Positions 1-6,298 of a DNA stretch of 9,117 bases are shown in pieces. The notes under the pieces are model-generated. The model saw only the letters and a program-made list of their open reading frames with translations. It had not been told where the DNA came from and did not search any database. This stretch comes from Litoribrevibacter sp041590855 (GTDB lineage: Bacteria; Pseudomonadota; Gammaproteobacteria; Pseudomonadales; Litoribrevibacteraceae): positions 1 to 9,117 of the forward strand of contig JBFHTA010000154.1 in NCBI GenBank assembly GCA_041590855.1, written 5' to 3'. The position numbers and the translations under genes are program-made. Within the stretch, counting starts at the first letter, position 1. Each line of letters opens with the position of its first letter.

Positions 1-236
1 AACCTTTACTCTCAGTCTTCTGCACTCGTTTAACCTGTTACCCGTCTTGTTTATCGGATTGCTTTTGATAATTCCAAGGCATTCTCAATCTCAAATGATT
101 GAACATAAATAGTGATTGAACGCAAATACAGCAATGGTTCATACACTACACGTGCACAAACAGATAGAACAAATACAGCAAGAACAAACACCGACATTTA
201 CGTAAACAACTATTGAAACCCATAATTGAGTAGATA
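1..236 (+). other. Non-coding region upstream of trpE
   Basis: No convincing gene is present. One frame is open from the window start to a stop near 110 and would encode a hydrophobic stretch, but its composition gives no recognisable protein end. The short reading frame at 134-205 (ATG to TAA, 23 residues) is His- and Gln-containing and has no Trp. I see no run of Trp codons, no terminator/antiterminator hairpin pair and no good TrpR operator, so classical enteric-type trp attenuation is not supported within these bases. A possible -10 element (GATAAT, 67-72) has no good -35 partner, so the promoter is unassigned and could lie before the window. Confidence 0.5.
97..190 (+). repeat. Degenerate direct repeats in the trpE leader
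   Basis: Three imperfect copies of a motif close to GATTGAAC-(GC)-AAATACAGCAA lie here, at 97-111, 114-134 and 163-181, with a partial fourth copy (GAACAAACA) at 182-190. The 11-mer AAATACAGCAA is exact in two copies (124-134 and 171-181), and GATTGAAC is exact in the first two. The stretch is A/C-rich with few G, so as RNA it would be largely unstructured. The repeats are seen directly; a role as protein-binding sites or as a 5' untranslated leader is inference. No protein known to me to bind this motif can be named. Confidence 0.6.
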
Positions 237-1730
237 ATGGACAAGCAAGAATTCTTAGCGTTTGCCCAAGAGGGCTATAATCGGGTTCCTGTGTATCGTG
301 AGATCACAGCCGATTTCGATACTCCGCTGTCGACTTATCTTAAGTTGGCAGAAGGAGCTTACTCTTACCTCTTTGAATCGGTGCAAGGCGGTGAGAAGTG
401 GGGACGCTACTCAATTATTGGCTTGCCTTCAAAAACCTTACTCAAGGTTTCCGGCGCGAACATTGAAATCATTGATCATGGCAAGGTAGTGGAATCCTTC
501 ACTAAAGAAGATCCGCTGGATTTTGTCGAAGAGTTTCGTGAACGCTATAAAGTACCAGAGCTTGAAGCGTTGCCTCGGTTCCACGGTGGCCTTGTAGGCT
601 ATTTCGGTTACGACACAGTGCGTTTTATTGAAAAACGTCTGAAAGATTCCGTACCGGAAGATGATTTAAATACGCCGGACATCCTATTAATGGTGTCTGA
701 TGAATTAGTCGTCTTCGATAATCTGAAAGGCAAATTGCAGTTAATCGTTCATGCGGACCCTGCTCAGCCAGAGGCTTATGAACAAGCGCAAGCCCGTCTG
801 GTTGAGTTAACGGACAAGTTGCGTAAGCCCCTTCCTGCCAAGATTCGTAATCGTTTGTCGGCGGAAAATGCGCCAGGAACGGACATTGCAGAAAGCGATT
901 TCAAACCGCGTTTCGAACAAGATGATTTCATGGCGTCGGTTGAGAAGATTAAAGAATACATTCTCGCAGGGGATGTGATGCAAACGGTGATCGCGCAACG
1001 TATGTCGATTCCGTTTGAAGCCGAGCCGATGAATCTGTATCGCGCATTGCGTTGTCTGAATCCTTCTCCGTACATGTATTTTCTTAACTTGGGTGAGTTC
1101 CACATTGTTGGTTCGTCGCCTGAAATTCTGGCACGGGTTGATCACGGCGAAGTGACGGTGCGTCCGATCGCGGGTACTCGCCGTCGTGGTCATACTGAAG
1201 AAGAAGATTTAGCGCTAGAGCAAGAATTACTCGACGATCCAAAAGAGATTGCAGAGCACTTGATGTTGATCGACTTAGGTCGTAACGATGCCGGTCGAAT
1301 TGCTGAAATTGGTACGGTAAAAGTCACCGACCAGATGGTGGTAGAGCGCTATTCGCACGTGATGCACATAGTGTCGAATGTGACTGGCCAGCTGAAAGAG
1401 GGCATGAGTGCGATGGATGTTCTTCGTGCGACCTTGCCTGCGGGTACTTTAAGTGGTGCGCCTAAGATTCGTGCGATGGAAATCATCGATGAACTGGAGC
1501 CGGTGAAACGTGGTATTTATGGTGGTGCCGTGGGCTATGTGTCATGGCAAGACAATATGGATACCGCCATTGCCATCCGTACCGCTGTGATCAAGAACAA
1601 GACCTTGTATATTCAGGCAGGTGCTGGTGTGGTAGCGGATTCTGTTCCTCGTCTGGAATGGAAAGAAACCATGAATAAAGGTCGAGCGGTATTTAAAGCG
1701 GTCGAAATGGCGACCAAAGGCCTCGTATAG
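237..1730 (+). CDS. trpE: Anthranilate synthase component I (TrpE)
   Basis: The 497-residue protein is the large subunit of anthranilate synthase, which converts chorismate plus ammonia (supplied by TrpG from glutamine) to anthranilate, the first committed step of tryptophan synthesis in the cytoplasm. The N-terminal domain carries the feedback region around residues 44-59 (ESVQGGEKWGRYS), where an ES pair corresponds to the LLES tryptophan-binding element of the family. The C-terminal chorismate-binding domain shows RPIAGTRRRG (309-318), EIAEH (337-341), LIDLGRND (344-351), H374 in YSHVMH, and GTLSGAPK (403-410) followed by GGAVGY. Length is normal for pseudomonad-type TrpE, and the start MDKQEFLAFAQEGYNRVP matches the usual N-terminus. 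The ribosome binding site is weak (GAG at 228-230). The gene heads a trpEGDC block; feedback inhibition by tryptophan is expected from the conserved element. PabB was considered but the adjacent trpG, trpD and trpC settle the identity. Confidence 0.98.
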   Translation: MDKQEFLAFAQEGYNRVPVYREITADFDTPLSTYLKLAEGAYSYLFESVQGGEKWGRYSIIGLPSKTLLKVSGANIEIIDHGKVVESFTKEDPLDFVEEFRERYKVPELEALPRFHGGLVGYFGYDTVRFIEKRLKDSVPEDDLNTPDILLMVSDELVVFDNLKGKLQLIVHADPAQPEAYEQAQARLVELTDKLRKPLPAKIRNRLSAENAPGTDIAESDFKPRFEQDDFMASVEKIKEYILAGDVMQTVIAQRMSIPFEAEPMNLYRALRCLNPSPYMYFLNLGEFHIVGSSPEILARVDHGEVTVRPIAGTRRRGHTEEEDLALEQELLDDPKEIAEHLMLIDLGRNDAGRIAEIGTVKVTDQMVVERYSHVMHIVSNVTGQLKEGMSAMDVLRATLPAGTLSGAPKIRAMEIIDELEPVKRGIYGGAVGYVSWQDNMDTAIAIRTAVIKNKTLYIQAGAGVVADSVPRLEWKETMNKGRAVFKAVEMATKGLV

Positions 1731-1741
1731 AATTGGGTTCA

Positions 1742-1768
1742 ACAGCGCTGTCCAATAGACAGTGCTGT
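1742..1768 (+). other. Strong hairpin in the trpE-trpG gap
   Basis: ACAGCGCTGTC (1742-1752) pairs with GACAGTGCTGT (1758-1768) over 11 bp with one G-U pair and a five-base loop (CAATA). A second smaller hairpin, GGCTA-GGTT-TAGCC, follows at 1773-1786. Neither is followed by a T-run, so they are not intrinsic terminators. They lie in an 86-base gap just before the trpG ribosome binding site. A role in mRNA processing, segmental stability or translational tuning of TrpG against TrpE is possible but is inference only. Confidence 0.65.
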
Positions 1769-1816
1769 ATTTGGCTAGGTTTAGCCGCGATACAGAATTT
1801 AAGGCAGGACATTCTC

Positions 1817-2404
1817 ATGCTGGTCATGATTGATAATTACGATTCCTTCACTTACAACGTAGTTCAGTACTTAGGTGAGCTGGGAGCCGATGTCAGAGTA
1901 TTTCGTAACGACGAAATTACCATTGAAGAAATTGAAGCCATGAAACCGGATCATTTGGTGATCTCCCCTGGCCCGTGCACACCTAACGAAGCCGGTATTT
2001 CGGTTGAGGCAATTAAGCACTTCGCAGGCAAATTGCCAATCCTGGGTATTTGTTTGGGCCATCAAAGCATTGGTCAGGCGTTTGGTGGTGACATCGTTCG
2101 TGCAGGTGAAGTGATGCATGGTAAAACGTCTCCCATTCGTCACTTGGATTCCGGAGTGTTTGAAGGTCTGGAGCAAGACTTTAACGCCACCCGATACCAT
2201 TCGTTGGTCATTGATAAACACACGATTCCCGAGTGTCTGGAAATTACTGCATGGACCGAAAACACGGACGGCAGTATGGATGAAATCATGGGGGTGCGTC
2301 ACAAGACGTTATCGATTGAAGGGGTTCAGTTCCATCCGGAATCGATTCTGACCCAGTACGGTCATGATATGCTTAAGAACTTCCTTAAGCGGAAAAAACA
2401 TTAA
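1817..2404 (+). CDS. trpG: Anthranilate synthase component II, glutamine amidotransferase (TrpG)
   Basis: The 195-residue protein is the class I glutamine amidotransferase partner of TrpE: it hydrolyses glutamine and passes ammonia to the chorismate-binding subunit. It begins with the typical MLVMIDNYDSFTYN. The catalytic nucleophile is C79 in LGICLGHQSIGQAFGG, and the His-Glu pair is H173 and E175 in GVQFHPES. SPGPCTPNEAG (50-60) is the oxyanion/glutamine-pocket strand. I place the start at ATG 1817, with CAGGA at 1805-1809 as ribosome binding site; an in-frame TTG at 1733 would add 28 residues of unrelated sequence across a strong hairpin and is unlikely. In many bacteria this subunit also serves PabB in folate synthesis; that dual use is possible here but cannot be judged from the window. 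It follows trpE by 86 bases and precedes trpD by 114. Confidence 0.97.
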   Translation: MLVMIDNYDSFTYNVVQYLGELGADVRVFRNDEITIEEIEAMKPDHLVISPGPCTPNEAGISVEAIKHFAGKLPILGICLGHQSIGQAFGGDIVRAGEVMHGKTSPIRHLDSGVFEGLEQDFNATRYHSLVIDKHTIPECLEITAWTENTDGSMDEIMGVRHKTLSIEGVQFHPESILTQYGHDMLKNFLKRKKH

Positions 2405-2460
2405 TACGTTTGAAACGTCCTCATTTGAATAGGGCGTTTCTTGTTTTACAGCAAACGTAT
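2404..2460 (+). promoter_or_regulatory. Attenuator-like alternative hairpins between trpG and trpD
   Basis: Four mutually complementary segments lie directly after the trpG stop. Segment 1 is ATACGTTTG (2404-2412), segment 2 GAAACGTCC (2412-2420), segment 3 GGGCGTTTC (2432-2440) and segment 4 CAAACGTAT (2452-2460). Segments 2 and 3 form a 9-10 bp stem followed by TTGTTTT (2441-2447), which resembles a weak intrinsic terminator. Segments 1 and 2 form a short alternative hairpin, 3 and 4 can pair, and 1 and 4 are perfectly complementary over 9 bp. The base pairing is seen in the sequence. Function as a partial terminator, attenuator or mRNA-processing structure that sets trpDC expression relative to trpEG is inference. 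No leader peptide is visible here. Confidence 0.5.
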
Positions 2461-2518
2461 CCGAACAAAGAGCCAAATAAACGCGGGCTATCAAGAGAAC
2501 GACAACTAAGGGCAAGAC

Positions 2519-3553
2519 ATGGACATTCAACAGGCACTCTCAAAAGTCGTAGATCGAATCGATTTATCCACAGATGAAATGCAGTCTGTGATGACCCAGG
2601 TAATGACAGGAGAAGCCACCCAGGCGCAAATTGGCGCGCTATTAATGGGCTTACGCATGAAAGGCGAAACCATTGAGGAGATCACAGGGGCAGCCAAAGT
2701 AATGAGCCAGTTGGCTTCCGGTGTTCAGGTAGCGGGTGATCATGTAGTGGATACTTGCGGAACCGGCGGTGACGGTGCCAATTTGTTTAATGTCTCTACG
2801 GCATCTGCCTTTGTGGTCGCGGCGGCTGGCGGAAAAGTTGCCAAGCATGGTAACCGCAGCGTTTCCAGTAAGACGGGCAGCGCAGATTTATTAGAAGCGG
2901 CCGGTGTGAATTTACAGTTAACACCAGAGCAGGTTGGGCGTGCTATTGAAGAAATTGGCGTTGGTTTTATGTTTGCTCCGGCGCATCACGGTGCGATGAA
3001 ACATGCGATCGGCCCACGTAAAGAAATGGCCATGCGTACCATCTTCAACATGTTGGGTCCTTTGACTAACCCGGCGGGTGTTAAGAACCAAGTGATTGGT
3101 GTATTCAGCAAAGCCTTGTGTCGTCCACTGGCTGAAGTGCTCAAAAATCTGGGCAGTGAGCATGTGTTGGTGGTGCATTCGGATGACGGATTGGATGAAA
3201 TCTCCATCGCCAGCAAAACCTATGTTGCTGAATTAAATAAAGGGGAGATTTCTGAATACGAAATTACTCCCGAAGAGTGTGGCATTGAAAGTCAAACCTT
3301 GTTGGGCTTGAGTGTGGAGTCAGCGCAACAGAGCCTGGACTTGATTAACGATGCTTTAGGCAAGCGCGAAACAGAGGCGGGTCAGAAAGCAGCCGACATT
3401 ATTGCGATTAATGCCGGTGCGGCGATTTACGCAGCAAACTTGTCGACCACGTTGAATGGTGGCATTGAAATGGCTCAAGACGCAATATACAGCGGCTTGG
3501 CAAAAGAAAAAATGACGGAATTGGTTTCCTTTTCTGCGGCGTTAGCTGAATAA
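2519..3553 (+). CDS. trpD: Anthranilate phosphoribosyltransferase (TrpD)
   Basis: The 344-residue protein transfers phosphoribose from PRPP to anthranilate, giving phosphoribosyl-anthranilate, the second step of tryptophan synthesis. It has the class IV phosphoribosyltransferase layout: an N-terminal helical domain (about 1-70), then the glycine-rich PRPP loop DTCGTGGDG (78-86), NVSTASAFVVAAAG (91-104), KHGNRSVSS (109-117), the anthranilate-binding stretch GPRKEMAMRTIFNMLGPLTN (165-184), and the acidic metal site DDGLDE (222-227). All key residues are present and the length is normal. It is a stand-alone enzyme, not fused to TrpG as in enteric bacteria. The ATG at 2519 has a good ribosome binding site (AAGGG, 2508-2512). 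Its stop is 17 bases before the trpC start, so trpD and trpC are surely cotranscribed. Confidence 0.98.
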   Translation: MDIQQALSKVVDRIDLSTDEMQSVMTQVMTGEATQAQIGALLMGLRMKGETIEEITGAAKVMSQLASGVQVAGDHVVDTCGTGGDGANLFNVSTASAFVVAAAGGKVAKHGNRSVSSKTGSADLLEAAGVNLQLTPEQVGRAIEEIGVGFMFAPAHHGAMKHAIGPRKEMAMRTIFNMLGPLTNPAGVKNQVIGVFSKALCRPLAEVLKNLGSEHVLVVHSDDGLDEISIASKTYVAELNKGEISEYEITPEECGIESQTLLGLSVESAQQSLDLINDALGKRETEAGQKAADIIAINAGAAIYAANLSTTLNGGIEMAQDAIYSGLAKEKMTELVSFSAALAE

Positions 3554-3570
3554 GATAAGTAGTGAGAAGT

Positions 3571-4365
3571 ATGAATACCCCAACCATCTTGACCAAAATT
3601 GTAGATCGCAAGCGTGAAGAAATTGCAGAACGTTCACGCACTGCGTCTTTGGCTGATCTAAAAGCGATGTCGGGAGACATCGCTCCGGCACGTGGTTTTG
3701 TTAACGCCATTCAAACGAAATTGGATCAAGGGCAGTCGGCCGTTATTGCCGAAATTAAAAAAGCATCGCCGAGTAAAGGCGTATTGCGTGAGCATTTTGT
3801 GCCAGCCGATATTGCCAAGAGTTATGAGCAGGCAGGCGCAGCCTGTATGTCGGTACTGACGGATGCGGATTTCTTTCAGGGACATGAAGACTACTTAAAG
3901 CAAGCTCGTGCGGCCTGTTCATTGCCTGCCATTCGCAAAGACTTTCTGGTGGATGAATATCAAATTTATGAAGCCAAGAGTATTGGTGCTGACTGTGTCT
4001 TGTTAATTGTGGCTTGTTTGTCGCAACAGCAATTGGCTGATTTAACCGGTTTGAGCCAGGAATTGGGCATGGATGTGTTAATCGAAGTGCACGATGGTGA
4101 AGAACTGGACGTGGCTTTGACGGTGGATAACCCATTAGTGGGCATTAATAACCGTAATCTTCATACCTTTGAAGTGTCTTTGAATAATACCTATCAACTG
4201 TTGGATCGTATTCCGGATAACCGCATTGTGGTAACTGAAAGTGGCATTCATACAACGGCTGATGTAGCCGATATGCGTGCGCACAATGTGAATGCTTTTC
4301 TGGTTGGCGAAGCCTTTATGAGAGCCGAGAACCCGGGCGATGAACTAGCCAAGTTGTTCGTTTAA
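3571..4365 (+). CDS. trpC: Indole-3-glycerol phosphate synthase (TrpC)
   Basis: The 264-residue TIM-barrel enzyme closes the indole ring of carboxyphenylamino-deoxyribulose phosphate to give indole-3-glycerol phosphate, with loss of CO2 and water. The conserved active-site residues are visible: E61 and K63 in AEIKKASPSKG, K123 in IRKDFLVDEYQI, E172 in LIEVHD, N193 and R195 in GINNRNL, and E223/S224 in VTESGIH, with a phosphate-binding GEAFMR near the end. It is a single-domain enzyme without the TrpF (PRAI) domain fused in enterics, so trpF must be elsewhere. I prefer ATG 3571 (MNTPTILTKIVDRKREE, the usual family start) over the in-frame GTG at 3562, which would add MRS; GTGAG at 3562-3566 then acts as the ribosome binding site. 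It is the last gene of the trp block. Confidence 0.97.
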   Translation: MNTPTILTKIVDRKREEIAERSRTASLADLKAMSGDIAPARGFVNAIQTKLDQGQSAVIAEIKKASPSKGVLREHFVPADIAKSYEQAGAACMSVLTDADFFQGHEDYLKQARAACSLPAIRKDFLVDEYQIYEAKSIGADCVLLIVACLSQQQLADLTGLSQELGMDVLIEVHDGEELDVALTVDNPLVGINNRNLHTFEVSLNNTYQLLDRIPDNRIVVTESGIHTTADVADMRAHNVNAFLVGEAFMRAENPGDELAKLFV

Positions 4366-4434
4366 GAACAAACTTGTTCATTAGTTTGCTGGCAGCATGA
4401 GTCATACCTGTTGAACGACGTTGGTGAATGACCG

Positions 4435-4473
4435 ACCAAAAAGGCGCGATCGTGAGATCAGCGCCTTTTTGGT
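4435..4473 (+). terminator. Intrinsic terminator of the trp block
   Basis: ACCAAAAAGGCGC-GATC (4435-4451) pairs with GATC-a-GCGCCTTTTTGGT (4456-4473) around a GTGA loop, with a single bulged A at 4460. The GC-rich core is flanked by an A-tract and a T-tract, so the structure could terminate transcription in both directions. It lies 69 bases after the trpC stop and separates the trp genes from sbcB. Confidence 0.9.
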
Positions 4474-4570
4474 GTCATGGTCATAGTAGATCGTGCTCAG
4501 AATAAACCCTCAAGAGAAACCTTTGTTCGGCGTGACCGAGCTGAATTGTGTGATTTTTGAGTCATAGAAA

Positions 4571-4599
4571 TTGACCTTGAAAGTCGCGCTCCCTACCAT
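4571..4599 (+). promoter_or_regulatory. Candidate sigma70 promoter for sbcB
   Basis: TTGACC (4571-4576, five of six matches to the -35 consensus) and TACCAT (4594-4599, four of six matches to the -10 consensus) are separated by exactly 17 bases. Transcription would start near 4606, giving a short leader of about 26 bases before the sbcB start. The position after the trp terminator and before sbcB fits; the match is by eye only. Confidence 0.55.
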
Positions 4600-4631
4600 T
4601 TGCCATTTGAAAGAATAGACACGGAGCATTT

Positions 4632-6086
4632 ATGAGTTATCAAGGCACTTATTATTGGTACGACTACGAAACTTTTGGTGCCGATGCTCGTGTCGACCGG
4701 ATAGCCCAGTTTGCGGGAATCAGAACCGATGCAGACCTTAACATCATTGGTGAGCCGGATATGTTCTATTGTCGCCAGGCAGAAGATTATTTACCTGATC
4801 CGATAGCTTGTCTGGTTACAGGTATTACGCCTCAGCAAGCCAATCGGGAGGGGCTGCCAGAAGTAGAGTTTGCTCGCAGAATTCATGATCGCTTCAGTGA
4901 ACCAGGAACCTGTGTGCTGGGGTATAATAGCATTCGTTTTGATGATGAATTTACTCGCAACCTCTTCTATCGGAATTTTATTGATCCTTACGCGCGTGAA
5001 TATAAAAACGGTAACAGCCGTTGGGATTTAATCGACGTGGTGCGGCTAACCCATGCGTTGCGCCCGGAAGGGATTAATTGGCCTAAGAAGGAAGAAGGTA
5101 CCGTCAGCTTTCGACTGGAAGAGCTGACTGTGGCTAATGGTATTGGCCATGAAAATGCGCACGATGCGTTATCTGATGTTTATGCAACCATTGCGATTGC
5201 AAAATTAATTAAAGATCGAGTGCCTAAACTCTTCGATTACGCCTTTTCTTTAAGACAAAAACAAACTGTGTTTGATGTGCTGGCCGTAGGGTCTAATAAA
5301 CCGGTTTTGCATATCTCGTCCATGTTTGGTGCAGAACGTGGTTGTATGGCTTTGGTGTTGCCGTTATGCGCTGATCAAACAAATGCCAATGCTGTTCACA
5401 GTATTGATTTGTCTTTCGATCCGGATGCTTTGGAAGGCTTGAGTGTAGAAGACATCCAAAAGCGGGTGTTTACCTCTCAGGCGCAATTAACGGAAGAGCT
5501 TGGGGATGTAACGAGAGTTCCGCTTAAAACCATCCATGCCAATAAATCCCCTATGGTGGTTGCAGCGAAGATGATGACTGAAGACTTGGCTCAAAAATGG
5601 GGGCATGATTTGAATCTCTGTCGTCAGAATTGGAAAAAGTGGCAGTCCAAAGCCCACCTGATCCCGCTAATTCAGCAGGCCCTGACCTTTGAAGGGGCAG
5701 AAGAGCAGGATGTGGATCGTATGATTTACAGTGGTTTCTTCCCGCGTCGGGACAAAGAAGCCATGGACTACATTGGTCGTTCTGACATAGAGCAACTTGA
5801 TCCAACTTCCTTCAGTTTTCAGGACCCGCGTTGCCCGGAGTTGCTATTTCGGTGCAGAGCACGCAGTTACCCGGATGCACTTTGGGATGAAGAACGAACA
5901 AAATGGGAGCAACATAAGTACCGTGCGTTGATGGAGGAAGCATATGGTGCGCCACGTTGTCTGGCGACCTATCCGGAGCTCCTTAATAAAGCACATGTGG
6001 AGTTCCAAGATAAGGCGGATGCTCAATTTTTGTTAGAGGAGTTGATGCTGTATGCACAGTCCATTGCTCCGTTTGACAGTTTCTGA
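4632..6086 (+). CDS. sbcB: Exodeoxyribonuclease I (SbcB)
   Basis: The 484-residue protein is exonuclease I, a 3'-to-5' single-strand DNA exonuclease used in mismatch repair and in trimming recombination intermediates. The N-terminal DEDDh exonuclease domain (about 1-200) has D11 and E13 in WYDYETFG, D104 in IRFDDE, and H177 and D182 in ENAHDALSDVY, corresponding to D15, E17, D108, H181 and D186 of the E. coli enzyme as I recall its sequence. GEPDMFYCR, ALRPEGINWP and NGNSRWDLIDV are further family hallmarks. The middle (SH3-like) and C-terminal helical domains follow, with IHANKSPM and MIYSGFFPRRD matching the family. Length is close to the 475 residues of E. coli. ATG 4632 has CGGAG at 4622-4626. 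It appears to be a single-gene unit with its own promoter; nothing links it functionally to its neighbours. Confidence 0.97.
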   Translation: MSYQGTYYWYDYETFGADARVDRIAQFAGIRTDADLNIIGEPDMFYCRQAEDYLPDPIACLVTGITPQQANREGLPEVEFARRIHDRFSEPGTCVLGYNSIRFDDEFTRNLFYRNFIDPYAREYKNGNSRWDLIDVVRLTHALRPEGINWPKKEEGTVSFRLEELTVANGIGHENAHDALSDVYATIAIAKLIKDRVPKLFDYAFSLRQKQTVFDVLAVGSNKPVLHISSMFGAERGCMALVLPLCADQTNANAVHSIDLSFDPDALEGLSVEDIQKRVFTSQAQLTEELGDVTRVPLKTIHANKSPMVVAAKMMTEDLAQKWGHDLNLCRQNWKKWQSKAHLIPLIQQALTFEGAEEQDVDRMIYSGFFPRRDKEAMDYIGRSDIEQLDPTSFSFQDPRCPELLFRCRARSYPDALWDEERTKWEQHKYRALMEEAYGAPRCLATYPELLNKAHVEFQDKADAQFLLEELMLYAQSIAPFDSF

Positions 6087-6089
6087 TCG

Positions 6090-6113
6090 AAAAATTACCA
6101 CTCAGTGATTTTT
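6090..6113 (+). other. AT-rich hairpin after sbcB, possible weak terminator
   Basis: AAAAATTAC (6090-6098) pairs with GTGATTTTT (6105-6113), including one G-U pair, around a six-base loop. It starts four bases after the sbcB stop. The T-tract is part of the stem and the core is AT-rich, so termination efficiency is doubtful. No better terminator for sbcB is visible before narK. Confidence 0.35.
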
Positions 6114-6136
6114 GGTGCACGAATGCGTGCACTAAA
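6111..6136 (+). promoter_or_regulatory. Palindrome, candidate upstream activator (NtrC-like) site for narK
   Basis: TTTGGTGCACG-AATG-CGTGCACTAAA is a dyad with 11-bp arms and one G-T mismatch. It contains TGCAC and GTGCA half-sites like those of NtrC, but with a six-base rather than the usual seven-base spacer, which weakens the assignment. Its centre lies about 140 bases upstream of the start site predicted from the sigma54-type element at 6239-6254, a typical enhancer distance. Another regulator, or a terminator role for sbcB, is possible; no T-run follows it. Confidence 0.45.
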
Positions 6137-6205
6137 TTGAGTTTTAGGATTAGGAATAGTGCATCTTTTTAGATGTGGTTTTGTGGATATCGTTTTTTGT
6201 TGGTC

Positions 6206-6218
6206 TAACTTATTGAAA
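6206..6218 (+). promoter_or_regulatory. Candidate IHF site between enhancer and narK promoter
   Basis: TAACTTATTGAAA matches the reverse complement of the IHF core (YAA-N4-TTGATW) at all defined positions but one, in an AT-rich context. It sits between the palindrome at 6111-6136 and the sigma54-type promoter at 6239, where IHF commonly bends DNA to bring the activator to the polymerase. The motif is degenerate and a chance match is quite possible. Confidence 0.3.
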
Positions 6219-6238
6219 ATATTGGAAAATACTTTAAG

Positions 6239-6254
6239 TGGTATTGGCTTTGCT
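6239..6254 (+). promoter_or_regulatory. Candidate sigma54 promoter for narK
   Basis: TGGTATTGGCTTTGCT has the invariant GG (6240-6241) and GC (6252-6253) separated by 10 bases, with TTGCT fully matching the -12 consensus TTGCW and TGG plus one A matching the -24 part (TGGCACG). Transcription would begin near 6265, leaving a 34-base leader before narK with its ribosome binding site (AAGGA, 6286-6290). Sigma54 promoters are typical of NtrC-controlled nitrogen genes. Confidence 0.65.
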
Positions 6255-6298
6255 CTTGTAGGGGTATCCGATTTCTAACTTTAGCAAGGACCTCTATT

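Noticed and set aside
22..41. Possible TrpR operator (GCACTCGTTTAACCTGTTAC)
   Set aside because: It aligns to the operator consensus only with insertions and loses the symmetric CTAG half-sites.
97..190. TRAP-type NAG-repeat RNA target in the trpE leader
   Set aside because: Only a few NAG triplets are present, without the regular 2-3 base spacing, and TRAP is not expected in this lineage.
134..205. 23-residue reading frame as a trp leader peptide
   Set aside because: It has no Trp codon, no clear ribosome binding site and no following terminator/antiterminator pair.
1733..1816. TTG start giving a 28-residue N-terminal extension of TrpG
   Set aside because: The extension has no resemblance to TrpG, runs through a strong hairpin, and the ATG at 1817 has a ribosome binding site and the canonical N-terminus.
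2371..2390. Perfect 7-bp hairpin GCTTAAG-AACTTC-CTTAAGC near the trpG end
   Set aside because: It lies within codons for the conserved C-terminal helix (LKNFLKR) and has no T-run; it is most simply a coding coincidence.
3562..3570. GTG start adding three residues to TrpC
   Set aside because: The ATG at 3571 gives the standard family N-terminus; the GTG is more likely part of the ribosome binding site region.
3755..4135. 126-codon open frame on the minus strand opposite trpC
   Set aside because: It is fully antisense to conserved trpC codons, and the Pro/His/Arg-rich translation resembles no protein; the same holds for minus-strand frames at 807-1193, 1871-2302 and 5551-5805.
6160..6177. Second dyad upstream of narK (CATCT-TTTT-AGATG) as another activator site
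   Set aside because: The arms extend past five base pairs only through G-T pairs and the half-sites and spacing do not fit the NtrC pattern.
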